DNA of 64,000 bases from Bolinopsis microptera (taxonomy: Eukaryota; Ctenophora; Tentaculata; Lobata; Bolinopsidae): NCBI RefSeq assembly GCF_026151205.1, contig NC_087073.1, forward strand, positions 19,930,837 through 19,994,836. Reading direction: 5' to 3'. Below, one piece after another: positions 22,811 to 34,235 of the stretch (position 1 is its first letter; every line of letters starts with the position of its first letter). Below the pieces are notes generated by a model. It made no database searches. It saw only the letters and a list, made by a program, of their open reading frames with translations, and was not told the origin of the DNA. A program made the position numbers and the translations under genes.

Positions 22811-24103
22811 TTAACATTTTTTCAAAATGGTGAAATGGAAAAAATCAGCGTATAATCTTTGGAGCACGCTTCTTTTCCTTGTGGTGATTTCTAAAATCAC
22901 GTGACTTAACTTTTCCGCAGTTTTCTCCCAGCTGTTCCGTAGCCCGATCTCCCTGTTTGCCTCCCCAATCTCACTTATCAGCTTCTTATTTCCCGCTAAC
23001 TTCTCAAACGCTTCCAGAATAGCTCCTGCGTCTCCTGGAGGTACTTTAAGTCCATTCACACCGTTTTCAATAAGCTCATCAGGTCCCCCTACCGCAGAAA
23101 CGAGCATGCAGCAACCTGCCGCCATTCCCTCAATAACCACCAGTCCAAATGCCTCATACAGCGAGGGGACCACCATTATATCCGAGGCTGCCATATACTC
23201 AACTAACTCACTCATTGGCTTTGCCCCAAGGTAGTTGAACTGGGGGTACTCTTGTAGAAGGTGCTCTGAGGGAGACTTCTCGTATTCTCCGATAAGGCGA
23301 AAAGTGAGTGGTATATTTGTTTTACTGAGTGCCTCGAGTGCAAACTTTATTCCTTTCCCCGGAGAAAATCTCCCAACGTATAGAACGTTCATAACGCTGG
23401 AAGAAAAGTTTAACTTATTTCTGGAATGTTCCTTGTCTAGATGTTTGAACTTCTCGAGCTCAATGCCTGGAGTAATGTGAGTTGCTTTTGTTGCATTGGT
23501 TAGCTCTTGTTCATTTCTAAGTTGATGAACTATGCATGATGCTTTTTTGTTAATCTTTCGCTCCACCACCATTCTTTTTTCACCAATTTCTGTTATCTGT
23601 TCCGACTGGAACTTCAGGATTCCCAAAGAATGATGAACGTGTACTTGTGGTAGTCCTAATTTAAGCCCCACATACCCACTCAACCAGTAGTTGGTGAAAA
23701 CAGCTTCAAATTCAGTAGGATCGATCTGAGAGGTGAAGTTGTCGAGGTGATAATAGACAAGGTCTTTAAAGAGATGCTGCTGGGGCCCTGCCACAATGTA
23801 CTGTAGTCTGAGGGTAGAGGACAAGGTGACCATCCCAACTTGGTCCGGGCTTTCACTTCTTGTGAATACAGTTATGTTCAAGCCTAGGGTGGACAAATGT
23901 TTGCTTACTTCTCTTACGTAAGGGACTTGACCTCCTTTTCCATAACTGAGTCTTTCGAATGGGTTATCGGCCATGGAGATAATTGCAAGACTCACTGGCT
24001 TTCTTTCTCTCATGTATAATTCAGATACCAAAACCAAAGCGATGCTAGTGGCAAAAAACTTAAACAGAGTGAGAGAGTCTTTAGCTGCTGATATCGTTAT
24101 CAT
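22811..24103 (-). CDS. GT4 glycosyltransferase, bacterial MshA/sucrose-phosphate-synthase-like, copy 1
   Basis: Intronless 430-codon frame, ATG at 24103, TAA at 22811. A hydrophobic segment at about residues 11-28 (LFKFFATSIALVLVSEL) could anchor it in a membrane. The GT-B fold signatures are complete: glycine-rich KGGQVPYVREVSKHL (56-70), HVHHSLG (155-161), the nucleotide-binding VGRFSPGKG (233-241, with Arg and Lys), and the E-x7-E acid motif E317...E325 in PSLYEAFGLVVIEGMAAG. The HSLG and GGQ elements resemble bacterial MshA and sucrose-phosphate-synthase-type enzymes more than animal GT4 members (PIG-A, ALG2, ALG11). A nucleotide-sugar donor, probably UDP-linked, is inferred; the acceptor is unknown. 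Copy 1 has the L/L/V variant set (PVSLAII, LGLNITV, DLVYYHL). A long G-rich tract lies just downstream. Confidence 0.88.
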   Translation of the reverse strand: MITISAAKDSLTLFKFFATSIALVLVSELYMRERKPVSLAIISMADNPFERLSYGKGGQVPYVREVSKHLSTLGLNITVFTRSESPDQVGMVTLSSTLRLQYIVAGPQQHLFKDLVYYHLDNFTSQIDPTEFEAVFTNYWLSGYVGLKLGLPQVHVHHSLGILKFQSEQITEIGEKRMVVERKINKKASCIVHQLRNEQELTNATKATHITPGIELEKFKHLDKEHSRNKLNFSSSVMNVLYVGRFSPGKGIKFALEALSKTNIPLTFRLIGEYEKSPSEHLLQEYPQFNYLGAKPMSELVEYMAASDIMVVPSLYEAFGLVVIEGMAAGCCMLVSAVGGPDELIENGVNGLKVPPGDAGAILEAFEKLAGNKKLISEIGEANREIGLRNSWEKTAEKLSHVILEITTRKRSVLQRLYADFFHFTILKKC

Positions 24104-24716
24104 ATTTTATTATCTTTAAGCCCCTGATATTGATATTATTAATAATAAGTGATGTGTCAATATATTATGAATAAAGTAGAACAGAGTGAACGACAATACG
24201 ATAAAGATGGACATCATCAGTCCCAAGGACAAAACGATAAAACATAACTGACAACTGTGATGCGGCGGACACATAACACAACTCTAAACATTATAGAAAG
24301 AGCTTACAAAATTAAAAGGTATCATATACAAAATACATTATATAATGAGGGAACTTAACGTTATCTTTTTTTAATTTCTTTAGAGAGGCTGGACCTGGTG
24401 GCTCACGAGAGGAAAGCATGAGAGTCGGAAGATTATACAATGAGGGATCTTAATGTGTTTTCTCATTAAAAACAGATAAGTACTTGTAATCTTTTTTATT
24501 CTTTGTTATAGAGGGTGGACCTGCAGTGGCCCACGAGAAGAAAGCAGGAGGGTCGGAACAGACGGGCCTTGACTCCTACGGATCGAGTCACGTAATATAT
24601 GTTCAGAGATCATGAAAGTTTTCACGTCAGTCACGAGAGTTGTCATGTCATGTGTTTAGGAGTTGTGAGAAGGATCCGGTAAAAACTACTAATCTGGCAT
24701 CATTAAGCGTTTGGTG

Positions 24717-24883
24717 TAAGTTGACAATAGTGGTAATATGTTGGTTGTCGAATATGTCGTTGACGGAGAGGTAGTAGTCATGAAAGTACTGCCCCATCAA
24801 CTGTAAAATGGCTGGATACTGCCCGAGAAAGTTTAAGCATGCACTCGTGTTTGATTTGCAAATAGTATGGAGGTGTTTGTCCA
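24717..24883 (-). pseudogene. LINE relic, array unit A
   Basis: This is the same relic as at 21397, with the same internal deletion of the zinc knuckle. It was therefore already degenerate before the array expanded and is being carried as a passenger. Confidence 0.75.
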
Positions 24884-25716
24884 CATTTATATACAACGTA
24901 ATAATATGAATAAAAATATGAAGCAACAAATGCCAAAAATGCCTTATTTTGGCTTTATTGCACAAAAACTGATTTTCGCCCAATTTTGCTAACTTCTGAT
25001 ACCTACTGATAGAAACCTGTTAAAGACTTCTAGATGCGCTTAAACCTACCGACCCGCGTCGAGGAAACGGCAGCAAAGCTTCTAGTAAAACATCTTCCAA
25101 AATGTTTCCTTCTATTCTGATGATTTTCTGTTTATCAAATCATATTCTTTGGTAATTTTACTTTCAGTACCCCAATCGTGTCTTGTGCCATCCACAGTTA
25201 ACTCATTGGTTGGTCATTCAAGAATAATTCAATGAAAACAGTGAAATTTGGGTCGAGGAAAGCTGAAATCTGAAAATTTCCTACCGGTAGGACACTTTCA
25301 TAATTTTCCTTTCATCAAAGATTTCTTCAGATACAAAGGTTTCTTCAAATATTTAGCTGATGGTGACTTATGTTATTCACTGATTAGTGATTGATCACTA
25401 TCATGGTCAAAATTCATTCAAAATTTCGGTCAAAGAAACGGCAGAGAAGCTTTTATTTAGGTAACTGAATAAATCAAATATTTTTTAACAGATTTCAATT
25501 TTATACTGATTTTTGTCAAGTGCATATCTATCTTCAATTTAAATTGAGTTCAATCAAATCTAAAATTAATTTATAACTTTTGCTCTGATTAAATCTACAA
25601 TTTATTTTGTTCCATTCATTGTCAATGTAATTAATAATTTCGATTTCGCTCATCAGCACTGATCGTCATTTTTCAAGAGCTCTCCTTGCACTCCCTGTTA
25701 TTCCATCGTCTCTGCT

Positions 25717-25896
25717 CTAATCTACACCGTCATTTTTTCCACCTTCATCTCCATCATCGTCTCCATTATTATCTCCTTCATCATTTCCGTTTCCATCGCT
25801 ATCATTGTTCCCACCGTCATCCTCAATGGCTCGCTCGTATATGTTATCAATGAGAACGAACAACCCAGCAACGTTCTCCTCTCCAGTTTCCCTGAT
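25717..25896 (-). pseudogene. Orphan carboxypeptidase terminal exon (unit A)
   Basis: Same exon copy with intact acceptor and stop, but with EGGK instead of EGEK in the acidic tail. It lies downstream of the split glycosyltransferase copy 2 on the minus strand. Confidence 0.85.
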
Positions 25897-27440
25897 CTGG
25901 ATATACAACTAACCATTATCCTGTACAGTGTACTTCTGAATTGTAAAATTATATTATCCTAAAACATAACATAAAATCGGTAAGCTATAACATTAACATT
26001 AGTGCTATAAGATCAGTAACTGTAAGATAAAGAAAGCAAATATAATTATAACGTTATGAAATTAATTTCTTCTAATATTTAAGATTAATTTGTGAATCCT
26101 AAAATTGCAGTATCTCTACAAATTTTTATATAAACAAACAAAATCCCGATTCACCATAAAGTCCAGGGGTGTAGGAAGCGGGGGGGGGGGGAGCAGGGGG
26201 GGGGGCATCGCAAACGACCATTCGTAACCTTTCACTTAACATTTTTTCAAAATGGTGAAATGGAAAAAATCAGCGTATAATCTTTGGAGCACGCTTCTTT
26301 TCCTTGTGGTGATTTCTAAAATCACGTGACTTAACTTTTCCGCAGTTTTCTCCCAGCTGTTCCGTAGCCCGATCTCCCTGTTTGCCTCCCCAATCTCACT
26401 TATCAGCTTCTTATTTCCCGCTAACTTCTCAAACGCTTCCAGAATAGCTCCTGCGTCTCCTGGAGGTACTTTAAGTCCATTCACACCGTTTTCAATAAGC
26501 TCATCAGGTCCCCCTACCGCAGAAACGAGCATGCAGCAACCTGCCGCCATTCCCTCAATAACCACCAGTCCAAATGCCTCATACAGCGAGGGGACCACCA
26601 TTATATCCGAGGCTGCCATATACTCAACTAACTCACTCATTGGCTTTGCCCCAAGGTAGTTGAACTGGGGGTACTCTTGTAGAAGGTGCTCTGAGGGAGA
26701 CTTCTCGTATTCTCCGATAAGGCGAAAAGTGAGCGGTATATTTGTTTTACTGAGTGCCTCGAGTGCAAACTTTATTCCTTTCCCCGGAGAAAATCTCCCA
26801 ACGTATAGAACGTTCATAACGCTGGAAGAAAAGTTTAACTTATTTCTGGAATGTTCCTTGTCTAGATGTTTGAACTTCTCGAGCTCAATGCCTGGAGTAA
26901 TGTGAGTTGCTTTTGTTGCATTGGTTAGCTCTTGTTCATTTCTAAGTTGATGAACTATGCATGATGCTTTTTTGTTAATCTTTCGCTCCACCACCATTCT
27001 TTTTTCACCAATTTCTGTTATCTGTTCCGACTGGAACTTCAGGATTCCCAAAGAATGATGAACGTGTACTTGTGGTAGTCCTAATTTAAGCCCCACATAC
27101 CCACTTTTTTTGATTGAATACGCCCAATGGGCGCTGGTCTGTACCGAAATATAAAAAACATACAATATAAAATTATAGAGAAACATAGAGAATAAAATTC
27201 TAGCAAGCCTCCGAAAACTATTTAGCATTGTGTGTCGACGTAACTAGAAAATAGCATAAAAATATGAGTTGCAGTTCAGGTTCTGTTACTTTAACATTTA
27301 CCAGTCTCAGCACTGAAAAAAACACACTAAATAAGCTTTCAACGCGGTTCATTTATTAATTGTAAAAAGTGGTAAATCTACACACGGCAACTCCAGTCAG
27401 CACCAAATAACACTCAACATACATCATACATTAACTCTTA

Positions 27441-28292
27441 TCAGGAGCTTTGGGACGTTTGAGATGATAAGGTTTTATCAGCCGTGCAGATCTTTCTGTC
27501 GCGTATGAAATAATGTTTATTTGAGTCTTTCTGGATCATCTGTTTCATCTCCTTAACAAGTTTACTATGCGCACGCTGTTCCTCTTTGGTTCGGTCCGGT
27601 CCCAAATAAACATGTTTGAAAGAGTCACTGTCTCTGAGGTTTCGTGCACGCATCAAAATCAAGTCTACCTCACTGGCACAACCAAATTCGACCTTGATAG
27701 GCCTATTCTTACCCGGTTCCTTCCTTCCGATTCTGTAGACCTCACCAGTGCGGAGCACGGGGAAAGCGTCAGTTCCGTAAAGTATGTCCTTGACAACTTT
27801 GTTGAGCTCAAAATCGGCTTCTTTATCACTTTCATGGCAACCGTAGATCATCAAGTACTTCGATCGTTTCTTCTCTTCATTTACAGTCCTGACGGCTTGT
27901 TTGATAGAGTTTTCTGTTAAAGGTTTCCCGCTAGGACGCTGAGCAGTGTTTTTCTTGACAACATCCGTCCAACTTTTCATTTCTGATTTAACTGTCTCCT
28001 GAACTGAATTCATCTGTCCTTGTTGAGTTTCAATAATTAGTTTCTGATCCGCTATTTTCTCCGATTTCATGACATCAATTTTCCCAGCAGCACTTTTACA
28101 AAGTTCAATATTCTTCTCCGCCAATTTCATTAAGCTGCCGATGATTTTGACGAGTGGATTTTTGTTAAGTTTCATTAAAGCGGTCTCAGTAAAGTCAGAT
28201 CTACATGAAACATTGGCAACCTTGAATATTTTCTGAATTTCTGATGTCATCTCATGGTCCATCGCGTTGAGCCGGTCCACTGAAAAATCCAT
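27441..28292 (-). CDS. LINE ORF1-type RNA-binding protein, about 283 aa
   Basis: The ATG at 28292 (MDFSVDRLNAMDHEM) is the first in frame; the open frame extends further upstream into the 5' repeats without a start. Residues about 50-110 are Lys/Glu/Gln-rich and could form a coiled coil. The second half has the ORF1 RRM-like pattern: KRSKYLMIYGCHESDKEADF, VYRIGRKEPGKNRPIKVEF, and the C-terminal segment LGPDRTKEEQRAHSKLVKEM. Similar proteins are encoded by L1/CR1-related elements of invertebrates; they bind element RNA. Here the frame is intact, so the source family may be active. Confidence 0.75.
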   Translation of the reverse strand: MDFSVDRLNAMDHEMTSEIQKIFKVANVSCRSDFTETALMKLNKNPLVKIIGSLMKLAEKNIELCKSAAGKIDVMKSEKIADQKLIIETQQGQMNSVQETVKSEMKSWTDVVKKNTAQRPSGKPLTENSIKQAVRTVNEEKKRSKYLMIYGCHESDKEADFELNKVVKDILYGTDAFPVLRTGEVYRIGRKEPGKNRPIKVEFGCASEVDLILMRARNLRDSDSFKHVYLGPDRTKEEQRAHSKLVKEMKQMIQKDSNKHYFIRDRKICTADKTLSSQTSQSS

Positions 28293-28383
28293 GCTACACA
28301 GTCGGCGCTGTTGAAAGTCGACGTGGCGAGTAACACTTTCACTGATAACGATCACTGATAAGCGAGCTAAAAAACAGTGCAAA

Positions 28384-28567
28384 TACAAATTGGTTTACTG
28401 CGAACTGAGTGCAAATACAAATTGGTTTACTGCGAACTGAGTGCAAATACAAATTGGTTTACTGCGAACTGATACAAATTGGTTTACTGCGAACTGAAAT
28501 TGGTTTACTGCGAACTGAATTGGTTTACTGCGAACTGAATTGGTTTACTGCGAACTGAATTGGTTTA
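28384..28567 (-). repeat. Reiterated 5' end of the ORF1-only element
   Basis: On the sense strand, repeats all begin CAGTTCGCAGTAAACCAATT but stop at different points. Reading from the 5' junction inward, the first few stop right after CCAATT, then one after one more T, one after TTTGTAT, and the last ones after TTTGTATTTGCACT, before the element body continues with GTTTTTTAGC. Copies lengthen stepwise toward the element body. Confidence 0.9.
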
Positions 28568-29614
28568 CACTCAACCAGTAGTTGGTGAAAACAGCTTCAA
28601 ATTCAGTAGGATCGATCTGAGAGGTGAAGTTGTCGAGGTGATAATAGACAAGGTCTTTAAAGAGATGCTGCTGGGGCCCTGCCACAATGTACTGTAGTCT
28701 GAGGGTAGAGGACAAGGTGACCATCCCAACTTGGTCCGGGCTTTCACTTCTTGTGAATACAGTTATGTTCAAGCCTAGGGTGGACAAATGTTTGCTTACT
28801 TCTCTTACGTAAGGGACTTGACCTCCTTTTCCATAACTGAGTCTTTCGAATGGGTTATCGGCCATGGAGATAATTGCAAGACTCACTGGCTTTCTTTCTC
28901 TCATGTATAATTCAGATACCAAAACCAAAGCGATGCTAGTGGCAAAAAACTTAAACAGAGTGAGAGAGTCTTTAGCTGCTGATATCGTTATCATATTTTA
29001 TTATCTTTAAGCCCCTGATATTGATATTATTAATAATAAGTGATGTGTCAATATATTATGAATAAAGTAGAACAGAGTGAACGACAATACGATAAAGATG
29101 GACATCATCAGTCCTAAGGACAAAACGATAAAACATAACTGACAACTGTGATGCGGTGGACGCCGGACACATAACACAACTATAAACATTATAGAAAGAG
29201 CTTACAAAATTAAAAGGTATCATATACAAAATACATTATACAATGAGGGAACTTAACGTTATCTTTTTTTAATTTTTTTAGAGAGGCTGGACCTGGTGGC
29301 TCACGAGAGGAAAGCATGAGAGTCGGAAGATTATACAATGAGGGATCTTAATGTGTTTTCTCATTAAAAACAGATAAGTACTTGTAATCTTTTTTATTCT
29401 TTGTTATAGAGGGTGGACCTGCAGTGGCCTACGAGAAGAAAGCAGGAGGGTCGGAACAGACGGGCCTTGACTCCTACGGATCGAGTCACGTAATATATGT
29501 TCAGAGATCATGAAAGTTTTCACGTCAGTCACGAGAGTTGTCATGTCATGTGTTTAGGAGTTGTGAGAAGGATCCGGTAAAAACTACTAATCTGGCATCA
29601 TTAAGCGTTTGGTG

Positions 29615-29780
29615 TAAGTTGACAATAGTGGTAATATGTTGGTTGTCGAATATGTCGTTGACGGAGAGGTAGTAGTCATGAAAGTACTGCCCCATCAACT
29701 GTAAAATGGCTGGATACTGCCCGAGAAAATTAAGCATGCACTCGTGTTTGATTTGCAAATAGTATGGAGGTGTTTGTCCA
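29615..29780 (-). pseudogene. LINE relic, array unit B
   Basis: Relic copy in unit B. It differs from the others by loss of one base in a GAAAGTTTAAG context, which shifts the frame relative to the other copies. Confidence 0.75.
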
Positions 29781-30625
29781 CATTTATATACAACGTAATA
29801 ATATGAATAAAAATATGAAGCAACAAATGCCAAAAATGCCTTATTTTGGATTTATTGCACAAAAACTGATTTTCGCCCAATTTTGCTAACTTCTGATAGA
29901 AACCTGTTAAAGACTTCTAGATGCGCTTAAACGTTGTTGGTTTATAACCTACCGAACCGCGTCGAGGAAACGGCAGCAAAGCTTCTAGTAAAACATCTTC
30001 CAAAATGTTTCCTTCTATTCTGATGATTTTCTGTTTATCAAATCATATTCTTTGGTCATTTTACTTTCAGTACCCCAATCGTGTCTTGTGCCATCCACAG
30101 TTAACTCATTGGTTGGTCATTCAAGAATAATTCAATGAAAACAGTGAAATTTGGGTCGAGGAAAGCTGAAATCTGAAAATTTCCTACCGGTAGGACACTT
30201 TCATAATTTTCCTTTCATCAAAGATTTCTTCAGATACAAAGGTTTCTTCAAATATTTAGCTGATGGTGACTTATGTTATTCACTGATTAGTGATTGATCA
30301 CTATCATGGTCAAAATTCATTCAAAATTTCGGTCAAAGAAACGGCAGAGAAGCTTCTATTTAGTTAACTGAATAAATCAAATATTTTTTAACATATTTCA
30401 ATTTTATACTGATTTATGTCAAGTGCATATCTATCTTCAATTTAAATTGAGTTCAATCGAATCTAAAATTAATTTATAACTTTTGCTCTGATTAAATCTA
30501 CAATTTATTTTGTTCCATTCATTGTCAATGTAATTAATAATTTCGATTTCGCTCATCAGCACTGATCGTCATTTTTCAAGAGCTCTCCTTGCACTCCCTG
30601 TTATTGATATTCCATCGTCTCTGCT

Positions 30626-30805
30626 CTAATCTACACCGTCATTTTTTCCACCTTCATCTCCATCATCGTCTCCATTATTATCTCCTTCATCATTTCCGTT
30701 TCCATCGCTATCATTGTTCCCACCGTCATCCTCAATGGCTCGCTCGTATATGTTATCAATGAGAACGAACAACCCAGCAACGTTCTCCTCTCCAGTTTCC
30801 CTGAT
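30626..30805 (-). pseudogene. Orphan carboxypeptidase terminal exon (unit B)
   Basis: Same exon copy with intact acceptor and stop and the EGGK variant shared with unit A. It lies about 320 bp downstream of the stop of glycosyltransferase copy 3. Confidence 0.85.
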
Positions 30806-31125
30806 CTGGATATACAACTAACCATTATCCTGTACAGTGTACTTCTGAATTGTAAAATTAAATTATCCTAAAACATAACATAAAATCGGTAAGCTATAAC
30901 ATTAACATTAGTGCTATAAGATCAGTAACTGTAAGATAAAGAAAGCAAATATAATTATAACGTTATGAAATTAATTTCTTCTAATATTTAAGATTAATTT
31001 GTGAATCCTAAAATTGCAGTATCTCTATAAATTTTTATATAAACAAACAAAATCCCGATTCACCATAAAGTCCAGGGGTGTAGGAAGCGGGGGGGCATCG
31101 CAAACGACCATTCGTAACCTTTCAC

Positions 31126-32418
31126 TTAACATTTTTTCAAAATGGTGAAATGGAAAAAATCAGCGTATAATCTTTGGAGCACGCTTCTTTTCCTTGTGGT
31201 GATTTCTAAAATCACGTGACTTAACTTTTCCGCAGTTTTCTCCCAGCTGTTCCGTAGCCCGATCTCCCTGTTTGCCTCCCCAATCTCACTTATCAGCTTC
31301 TTATTTCCCGCTAACTTCTCAAACGCTTCCAGAATAGCTCCTGCGTCTCCTGGAGGTACTTTAAGTCCATTCACACCGTTTTCAATAAGCTCATCAGGTC
31401 CCCCTACCGCAGAAACGAGCATGCAGCAACCTGCCGCCATTCCCTCAATAACCACCAGTCCAAATGCCTCATACAGCGAGGGGACCACCATTATATCCGA
31501 GGCTGCCATATACTCAACTAACTCACTCATTGGCTTTGCCCCAAGGTAGTTGAACTGGGGGTACTCTTGTAGAAGGTGCTCTGAGGGAGACTTCTCGTAT
31601 TCTCCGATAAGGCGAAAAGTGAGCGGTATATTTGTTTTACTGAGTGCCTCGAGTGCAAACTTTATTCCTTTCCCCGGAGAAAATCTCCCAACGTATAGAA
31701 CGTTCATAACGCTGGAAGAAAAGTTTAACTTATTTCTGGAATGTTCCTTGTCTAGATGTTTGAACTTCTCGAGCTCAATGCCTGGAGTAATGTGAGTTGC
31801 TTTTGTTGCATTGGTTAGCTCTTGTTCATTTCTAAGTTGATGAACTATGCATGATGCTTTTTTGTTAATCTTTCGCTCCACCACCATTCTTTTTTCACCA
31901 ATTTCTGTTATCTGTTCCGACTGGAACTTCAGGATTCCCAAAGAATGATGAACGTGTACTTGTGGTAGTCCTAATTTAAGCCCCACATACCCACTCAACC
32001 AGTAGTTGGTGAAAACAGCTTCAAATTCAGTCGGATCGATCTGAGAGGTGAAGTTGTCGAGGTGATAATAGAAAAGGTCTTTAAAGAGATGCTGCTGGGG
32101 CCCTGCCACAATGTACTGTAGTCTGAGGGTAGAGGACAAGGTGACCATCCCAACTTGGTCCGGGCTTTCACTTCTTGTGAATACAGTAATGTTGAAGCCT
32201 AGGGTGGACAAATGTTTGCTTACTTCTCTTACGTAAGGGACTTGACCTCCTTTTCCATAACTGAGTCTTTCGAATGGGTTATCGGCCATGGAGATAATTG
32301 CAGGACTCACTGGCTTTCTTTCTCTCATGTATAATTCAGATACCAAAACCAAAGCGATGCTAGTGGCAAAAAACTTAAACAGAGTGAGAGAGTCTTTAGC
32401 TGCTGATATCGTTATCAT
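31126..32418 (-). CDS. GT4 glycosyltransferase, bacterial-type, copy 3
   Basis: Full-length intronless 430-codon copy with all motifs described for copy 1. It differs by a few residues, notably PVSPAII, LGFNITV and DLFYYHL, which it shares with copy 4. The downstream G tract is much shorter (GGGGGG) than in copies 1 and 2. An upstream open frame of 60 codons (32431-32613) precedes the ATG and is probably 5' UTR rather than a gene. Confidence 0.88.
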   Translation of the reverse strand: MITISAAKDSLTLFKFFATSIALVLVSELYMRERKPVSPAIISMADNPFERLSYGKGGQVPYVREVSKHLSTLGFNITVFTRSESPDQVGMVTLSSTLRLQYIVAGPQQHLFKDLFYYHLDNFTSQIDPTEFEAVFTNYWLSGYVGLKLGLPQVHVHHSLGILKFQSEQITEIGEKRMVVERKINKKASCIVHQLRNEQELTNATKATHITPGIELEKFKHLDKEHSRNKLNFSSSVMNVLYVGRFSPGKGIKFALEALSKTNIPLTFRLIGEYEKSPSEHLLQEYPQFNYLGAKPMSELVEYMAASDIMVVPSLYEAFGLVVIEGMAAGCCMLVSAVGGPDELIENGVNGLKVPPGDAGAILEAFEKLAGNKKLISEIGEANREIGLRNSWEKTAEKLSHVILEITTRKRSVLQRLYADFFHFTILKKC

Positions 32419-33038
32419 ATTTTATTATCTTTAAGCCCCTGATATTGATATTATTAATAATAAGTGATGTGTCAATATATTATGAATAAAGTAGAACAGA
32501 GTGAACGACAATACGATAAAGATGGACATCATCAGTCCTAAGGACAAAACGATAAAACATAACTGACAACTGTGATGCGGTGGACGCCGGACACATAACA
32601 CAACTATAAACATTATAGAAAGAGCTTACAAAATTAAAAGGTATCATATACAAAATACATTATACAATGAGGGAACTTAACGTTATATTTTTTTAATTTC
32701 TTTAGAGAGGCTGGACCTGGTGGCTCACGAGAGGAAAGCATGAGAGTCGGAAGATTATACAATGAGGGATCCTAATGTGTTTTCTCATTAAAAACAGATA
32801 AGTACTTGTAATCTTTTTTATTCTTTGTTATAGAGGGTGGACCTGCAGTGGCCCACGAGAAGAAAGCAGGAGGGTCGGAACAGACGGGCCTTGACTCCTA
32901 CGGATCGAGTCACGTAATATATGTTCAGAGATCATGAAAGTTTTCACGTCAGTCACGAGAGTTGTCATGTCATGTGTTTAGGAGTTGTGAGAAGGATCCG
33001 GTAAAAACTACTAATCTGGCATCATTAAGCGTTTGGTG

Positions 33039-33206
33039 TAAGTTGACAATAGTGGTAATATGTTGGTTGTCGAATATGTCGTTGACGGAGAGGTAGTAGT
33101 CATGAAAGTACTGCCCCATCAACTGTAAAATGGCTGGATATTGCCCGAGAAAGTTTAAGCATGCACTCGTGTTTGATTTGCAAATAGTATGGAGGTGTTT
33201 GTCCAC
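33039..33206 (-). pseudogene. LINE relic, array unit C
   Basis: Relic copy nearly identical to unit D over its length (GGATATTGCCC variant shared by C and D). Confidence 0.75.
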
Positions 33207-34055
33207 ATTTATATACAACGTAATAATATGAATAAAAATATGAAGCAACAAATGCCAAAAATGCCTTATTTTGGATTTATTGCACAAAAACTGATTTTCG
33301 CCCAATTTTGCTAACTTCTGATAGAAACCTGTTAAAGACTTCTAGATGCCGTTAAACGTTGTTGGTTTATAACCTACCGACCCGCGTCGAGGAAACGGCA
33401 GCAAAGCTTCTAGTAAAACATCTTCCAAAATGTTTCCTTCTATTCTGATGATTTTCTATTTATCAAATCATATTCTTTGGTCATTTTACTTTCAGTACCC
33501 CAATCGTGTCTTGTGCCATCCACAGTTAACTCATTGGTTGGTCATTCAAGAATAATTCAATGAAAACAGTGAAATTTGGGTCGAGGAAAGCTGAAATCTG
33601 AAAATTTCCTACCGGTAGGACACTTTCATAATTTTCCTTTCATCAAAGATTTCTTCAGATACAAAGGTTTCTTCAAATATTTAGCTGATGGTGACTTATG
33701 TTATTCACTGATTAGTGATTGATCACTATCATGGTCAAAATTCATTCAAAATTTCGGTCAAAGAAACGGCAGAGAAGCTTCTATTTAGTTAACTGAATAA
33801 ATCAAATATTTTTTAACAGATTTCAATTGTATACTGATTTTTGTCAAGTGCATATCTAATCTATCTTCAATTTAAATTGAGTTCAATCGAATCTAAAATT
33901 AATTTATAACTTTTGCTCTGATTAAATCTACAATTTATTTTGTTCCATTCATTGTCAATGTAATTAATAATTTCGATTTCGCTCATCAGCACTGATCGTC
34001 ATTTTTCAAGAGCTCTCCTTGCACTCCCTGTTATTGATATTCCATCGTCTCTGCT

Positions 34056-34235
34056 CTAATCTACACCGTCATTTTTTTCACCTTCATCTCCATCATCGTC
34101 TCCATTATTATCTCCTTCATCATTTCCGTTTCCATCGCTATCATTGTTCCCACCGTCATCCTCAATGGCTCGCTCGTATATGTTATCAATGAGAACGAAC
34201 AACCCAGCAACGTTCTCCTCTCCAGTTTCCCTGAT
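34056..34235 (-). pseudogene. Orphan carboxypeptidase terminal exon (unit C)
   Basis: Same exon copy with intact acceptor and stop and the EGEK variant shared with the functional exon in unit D. It lies about 320 bp downstream of glycosyltransferase copy 4, so a read-through transcript of that gene would contain a usable 3' splice site. Confidence 0.85.

Larger units (their letters stand above)
27107..28567 (-). mobile_element. ORF1-only non-LTR element (half-LINE) with reiterated 5' end
   Basis: The insertion is bounded by a short duplication of CACT. On its sense (minus) strand it runs from a 5' array of repeats (28567 to about 28384), through ORF1, to a 3' UTR of about 330 bp ending in a short A run next to the junction (seen as TTTTTTT at about 27106-27112 on the plus strand). 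No ORF2 (endonuclease/reverse transcriptase) is present, so it must have been mobilised in trans, as mammalian HAL1 elements are. Identity of the target to the empty site in units A, C and D gives an exact pre-insertion sequence. Confidence 0.82.
26236..28994 (-). pseudogene. GT4 glycosyltransferase copy 2, split by an ORF1-only LINE
   Basis: The N-terminal part (28994 down to about 28568, through FTNYWLS) and the C-terminal part (about 27106 down to 26236, from GYVGLKLG) match copy 1, with the same L/L/V variants. About 1.46 kb of foreign sequence interrupts it at about residue 142, between the two Rossmann halves and before HHSLG. The upstream ATG and the downstream stop are intact. The remaining open frame 26236-27228 starts inside the insertion and lacks the N-terminal domain, so an active enzyme is unlikely unless the insert is spliced out. 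Confidence 0.88.

Noticed and set aside
29007-29189. 60-codon hydrophobic frame just upstream of the glycosyltransferase start, present in several units
   Set aside because: It has no homology, is interrupted before the ATG and differs in unit A. It is more likely 5' UTR.
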